From Singulisphaera sp. GP187 (GTDB lineage Bacteria > Planctomycetota > Phycisphaerae > Phycisphaerales > SM1A02), in NCBI GenBank assembly GCA_945871915.1, contig CAMBXO010000001.1, positions 62,001 through 126,000 on the forward strand: 64,000 nucleotides of DNA, read 5' to 3'. The position numbers and the translations under genes were made by a program. Each line of letters starts with the position of its first letter. The stretch's first letter is position 1. Below are positions 61,640 to 64,000 of this stretch, piece by piece. Below the pieces are notes generated by a model. That model ran no database searches, had not been told where the DNA came from, and saw only the letters and a list, made by a program, of their open reading frames with translations.

Positions 61640-62050
61640 CTAGAATTTGGATTGGTGATACGCAATATCACTCACGCGATGCTCTGCATCGAACTTGACT
61701 ACGACCGTTAGAGTGGATTGTGAAGAGCGAGCCACTGCCGCGTTCTGGCTGGTGACGCCGATGATAAACCACACGCCTGTTCCGGCGTTCGCGGCCTCAA
61801 CTTGGGTAAAGGTTCGGTCGTACACCCAAACTTCTGTTGCCCCGGGTCCGCTGGTAACGATGTTTGGACTCCCCAGGGCGGTGGCCACTTCTCCGCCCGT
61901 CATGCCCTTGCGAATCTCTCGCTGGACGACACCTGCTGTGAGGTTCTGTTTTTGACTGTCTGAGTCTGAAGGCAACTTGGGAACGGTGCATCGGCAATTG
62001 AACAATGCAATCGCGATAACCCCTACAGACAATATGGATCCCCTAGACAT
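61640..62050 (-). CDS. Small exported protein with SmpA/BamE-like domain
   Basis: 136 residues. The N-terminus is hydrophobic and ends FNCRC, a poor lipobox, so lipidation is uncertain. The centre reads REIRKGMTGGEVATALGSP, the GMT-x-x-EV-x-x-LG-x-P signature of SmpA/OmlA (BamE) domains, then VWVYDRTF. It is first in the three-gene cluster. BamE proteins bind the outer-membrane assembly machine; here it may be an island-borne variant. Confidence 0.72.
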   Translation of the reverse strand: MSRGSILSVGVIAIALFNCRCTVPKLPSDSDSQKQNLTAGVVQREIRKGMTGGEVATALGSPNIVTSGPGATEVWVYDRTFTQVEAANAGTGVWFIIGVTSQNAAVARSSQSTLTVVVKFDAEHRVSDIAYHQSKF

Positions 62051-62170
62051 TTCAGGATCGTACCGAGTTTTCGTGCGTCTCGCAAGGCGGTGAGTGAATT
62101 CGTTTCAAGCGATGCAATCGGTATCCAACTTTTACCTCACGACCGATCTCTACCGAACAACATCAATAAT

Positions 62171-62197
62171 GAAATGAGCGCTACAGGATTCGAACCT
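62171..62197 (-). repeat. Partner copy of the att-like repeat (inside tRNA-Val)
   Basis: The 27 bases at the 3' end of tRNA-Val and four bases beyond match 60182-60208 with one mismatch. As the 3' end of the intact gene it would be the reconstituted attachment site of the element that extends to 60182. Confidence 0.8.
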
Positions 62198-62247
62198 GTG
62201 ACCCTCGCCGTGTAAAGGCGACGCTCTAGCCGCTGAGCTAAGCGCCC
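62175..62247 (-). tRNA. tRNA-Val (anticodon TAC)
   Basis: Acceptor GGGCGCT/AGCGCTC (one G-T pair), D-arm GCTC/GAGC, anticodon stem TCGCC/GGCGA with loop TTTACAC (TAC), T-arm ACAGG TTCGAAT CCTGT, discriminator A. Its 3' end carries the direct repeat. Tandem with tRNA-Asp, probably one transcript. Confidence 0.96.
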
Positions 62248-62302
62248 AAAACAACCCAAAACCAACTGGAGCCGCAGCGTGTGCCGCGGCTCCTTCATGC
62301 AG

Positions 62303-62376
62303 CGAGGTGGACGGGAATCGAACCCGCAACCACCGGCGTGACAAGCCGGTACTCTAACCAATTGAGCTACCACCCC
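62303..62376 (-). tRNA. tRNA-Asp (anticodon GTC)
   Basis: Acceptor GGGGTGG/CCACCTC (one G-T pair), D-arm GCTC/GAGT, anticodon stem CCGGC/GCCGG with loop TTGTCAC (GTC), T-arm GCGGG TTCGATT CCCGT, discriminator G. Upstream partner of tRNA-Val in the same direction, 55 bases apart. Confidence 0.96.
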
Positions 62377-62430
62377 AACACCAGACCAGCGTCTGGAGGG
62401 GCAAGTCTAGCGAGAGCGTGCATGGGGTCA

Positions 62431-62456
62431 ACCGCAACAAAGCCTGCGGTTTTTTT
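62431..62456 (+). terminator. Intrinsic-terminator-like hairpin with T-tract on the plus strand
   Basis: ACCGCA (62431-62436) pairs with TGCGGT (62445-62450) and is followed by T up to 62456. The T-run belongs to the plus strand, while polA and both tRNAs are on the minus strand. On the minus strand the hairpin follows the polA stop but is preceded, not followed, by the A/T run. Confidence 0.45.
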
Positions 62457-62461
62457 CGATG

Positions 62462-64000
62462 CTACGCCTCAAACCAGTCATGACCGATCCCACCGGAAGC
62501 CTGCAGCGGCACATCCAACTTCATTGCATGCTCCATGACACTCTGCATACAGGCCAGCACCTCTTTGGCATGCGCCTCAGGCGTCTCCACCAGTAATTCG
62601 TCGTGAACCTGTAACAAGAGTCGCGAATGGGAGTGATCGCGCTGCAGCCGTTCACTCAATCGAACCATGGCCACCTTGATCAGATCCGCCGCACTTCCCT
62701 GCACCACCGTGTTGATGGCCATGCGTTCGCCCAAGGCTCGTTCATTGGGATTGCGAGACAGCACCTGAGGAATGGGCCGGCGGCGACCAAGCATGGTTGA
62801 GACGTAGCCATCGGCCTTCGCACGTGCAATGCACGCCTGCAAGAACGCGTCGATGCGATGGAAACGAGCCTTGTAGTCCGCGATGATTGAGCGGGCACGA
62901 TCCACTGTCGCACCGGGGCCAAGACGGCGAGCCAAGCCCCACGGCGTGATGCCGTACACAATTCCAAAATTCACCATCTTGGCTGCGCTTCGCTGATCGT
63001 CCGTGACTTGATCGATTGGCACGCCAAACGTCTGCGCGGCAACCGCCTTATGGATGTCCTCACCTCGATGGAATGCTTCACTGAGTCCGGGGTCACCGCT
63101 GAGGTGCGCAAGCAGGCGTAATTCAATCTGCGAATAGTCCGCACTGGCAAAGACATGCCCCGCCGCAGATTTGAACGCCTTTCGAATTTCTCGGCCGTCT
63201 CCAGTTCGAATTGGAATGTTCTGCAAATTTGGATCGCTGCTTGAAAGCCGCCCCGTGGCAGCACCCATCTGGTGAAAACTTGCATGCACACGCCCATCGG
63301 TCGGATCGATCGCGTCCTTCAATCCCACCAAATAGGTGCCCACCAATTTGGTGAATTGCCGATGCTGTAAGACAAGCGACGGAACGATGGACTCCACCTG
63401 CGGATCGGCGGCGAGTTTTTCAAGCACTTCCACATCCGTGCTGGCGCCCGTCTTTGTGCGTTTGACCACTTTCAGACCGAGGCCCGGTGGAGAGTCGTTG
63501 GGATTGTTGAAAAGAATTTCGGCGAGTTGTTTGGGTGAATCCAAATTGAATTCACGCGGACTGGCCCGCAGGACCTGTTCACGAATGGTTTGCAATCGTT
63601 GTTCAAGCCCCACTCGCTGCCGATCCAATTCGGTAGCGTCCACTCCGATGCCCCACTGCTCCATGCGAGAAATCACTTGCACCAAAGGTAATTCCACTTC
63701 CGCTAACAGTTTCTGCAAACCCAATTCGTTCAGACGAGGCGAAAAATACTGATGCAGTCGAAGGGCCATGTCGGCGTCTTCGGCCGCATAGTCACTGGCC
63801 GCGTCCAAATCTGCCTGATCAAACCGCCTCTGATTGCGACCTCTTCCGATGAGCGATTCAATGGAAATGTTTCGGTGACCAAGCAGCGATTCGCTGAGTC
63901 CGTCAAGCCCGTGGCCCATGCGACCGGCATCCACCAGATGACTGCTCACGAGTGTGTCATCGATGAGACCATTCACGCACACACCGTGCCGCTGCAACAC
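62462..64000 (-). CDS. polA: DNA polymerase I (C-terminal part; runs off the window)
   Basis: 512 residues, the end of the protein. The 3'-5' exonuclease-like domain is present (DDTLVSSHLVDAG, DYAAEDADMA). The polymerase core is complete: ATGRLSSSDPNLQNIPIR, motif A DYSQIELR, motif B RSAAKMVNFGIVYG and motif C VHDELLVE. The 5' nuclease region and start codon lie beyond 64000. Stop TGA-type codon at 62462. The tRNA pair lies downstream. Confidence 0.97.
   Translation of the reverse strand: MLQRHGVCVNGLIDDTLVSSHLVDAGRMGHGLDGLSESLLGHRNISIESLIGRGRNQRRFDQADLDAASDYAAEDADMALRLHQYFSPRLNELGLQKLLAEVELPLVQVISRMEQWGIGVDATELDRQRVGLEQRLQTIREQVLRASPREFNLDSPKQLAEILFNNPNDSPPGLGLKVVKRTKTGASTDVEVLEKLAADPQVESIVPSLVLQHRQFTKLVGTYLVGLKDAIDPTDGRVHASFHQMGAATGRLSSSDPNLQNIPIRTGDGREIRKAFKSAAGHVFASADYSQIELRLLAHLSGDPGLSEAFHRGEDIHKAVAAQTFGVPIDQVTDDQRSAAKMVNFGIVYGITPWGLARRLGPGATVDRARSIIADYKARFHRIDAFLQACIARAKADGYVSTMLGRRRPIPQVLSRNPNERALGERMAINTVVQGSAADLIKVAMVRLSERLQRDHSHSRLLLQVHDELLVETPEAHAKEVLACMQSVMEHAMKLDVPLQASGGIGHDWFEA

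Noticed and set aside
1-64000. CRISPR arrays, insertion sequences, prophage or classical defence genes
   Set aside because: No spaced direct repeats, transposase, integrase, terminase, restriction or toxin-antitoxin signatures were found. The KAP-like ATPase alone is not enough to call a defence system.

Overview
The window looks like a piece of a planctomycete chromosome, most likely class Phycisphaerae. The grounds are a moderately GC-rich genome, two secreted proteins with dockerin-like D-x-D/N repeats ending in the FGPC style common in that class (53388-56396 and 58743-59918), a DUF1844 protein, a MauE-thioredoxin fusion and a split nuoJKLMN cluster. This assignment is inferred from protein families, not from a 16S gene, and none is present here.

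Layout. 1-7743 (minus) is a tightly packed run: pyrF, an orphan Fe-type ABC substrate-binding protein, cinA, folK, a TlpA-like protein, a small secreted protein and the N-terminal part of a YdiJ/GlcD-type FAD oxidase. 7746-13201 holds a DUF971 protein, a secreted metallophosphoesterase, a membrane-anchored KAP-like P-loop ATPase and a phosphomanno/phosphoglucomutase. 13492-15223 is rpsB-tsf. 15230-19446 has HIT and MazG-like genes, tRNA-Arg(CCG), an MFS carrier, a TIGR01777 epimerase and gmhA. 19449-27304 has a MauE-thioredoxin fusion, tilS, an ECF sigma/anti-sigma-like pair, a degenerate B12-binding-domain protein and menG/ubiE with two coupled downstream genes. 27281-35681 has a NUDIX protein, a POT transporter, a half-size asparaginase, a YyaL-DsbD-alpha fusion, lysA and small proteins. 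35725-43847 has pgpA-pgsA on one strand and nuoJKLMN on the other. 43872-52938 has tRNA-Arg(ACG), polX, a 9-bp tandem repeat, a class I glutamine amidotransferase, yraN, a SurA-like lipoprotein, a DUF1844 gene, a GT-C-like protein paired with a UbiA/DPPR-synthase-like enzyme, and a YmdB phosphodiesterase.

The right part (about 53.1-62.2 kb) is more accessory. It has a large subtilase with PA14 and seven RCC1-like blades plus a dockerin-like tail, a small HhH protein, an NTF2-like lipoprotein, a coiled-coil/zinc-ribbon membrane protein and a class 3 lipase with an N-terminal dockerin-like pair. After these come three small lipoproteins. That lipoprotein cluster is bracketed by an intact tRNA-Val(TAC) gene and a 27-bp direct copy (one mismatch) of its 3' end, as expected for a small island integrated at a tRNA gene that has no integrase of its own. 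The window closes with tRNA-Asp(GTC) and the C-terminal part of polA.

How genes work together. At least 15 adjacent pairs share ATGA or GTGA stop/start overlaps, so translational coupling is the rule. Several envelope redox proteins (TlpA-like, MauE-Trx, YyaL-DsbD-alpha) are spread through the window. Central metabolism (menaquinone, Complex I membrane arm, phosphatidylglycerol, folate, pyrimidine, lysine) is interleaved with small regulators. No CRISPR array, insertion sequence, phage gene or integrase was found.
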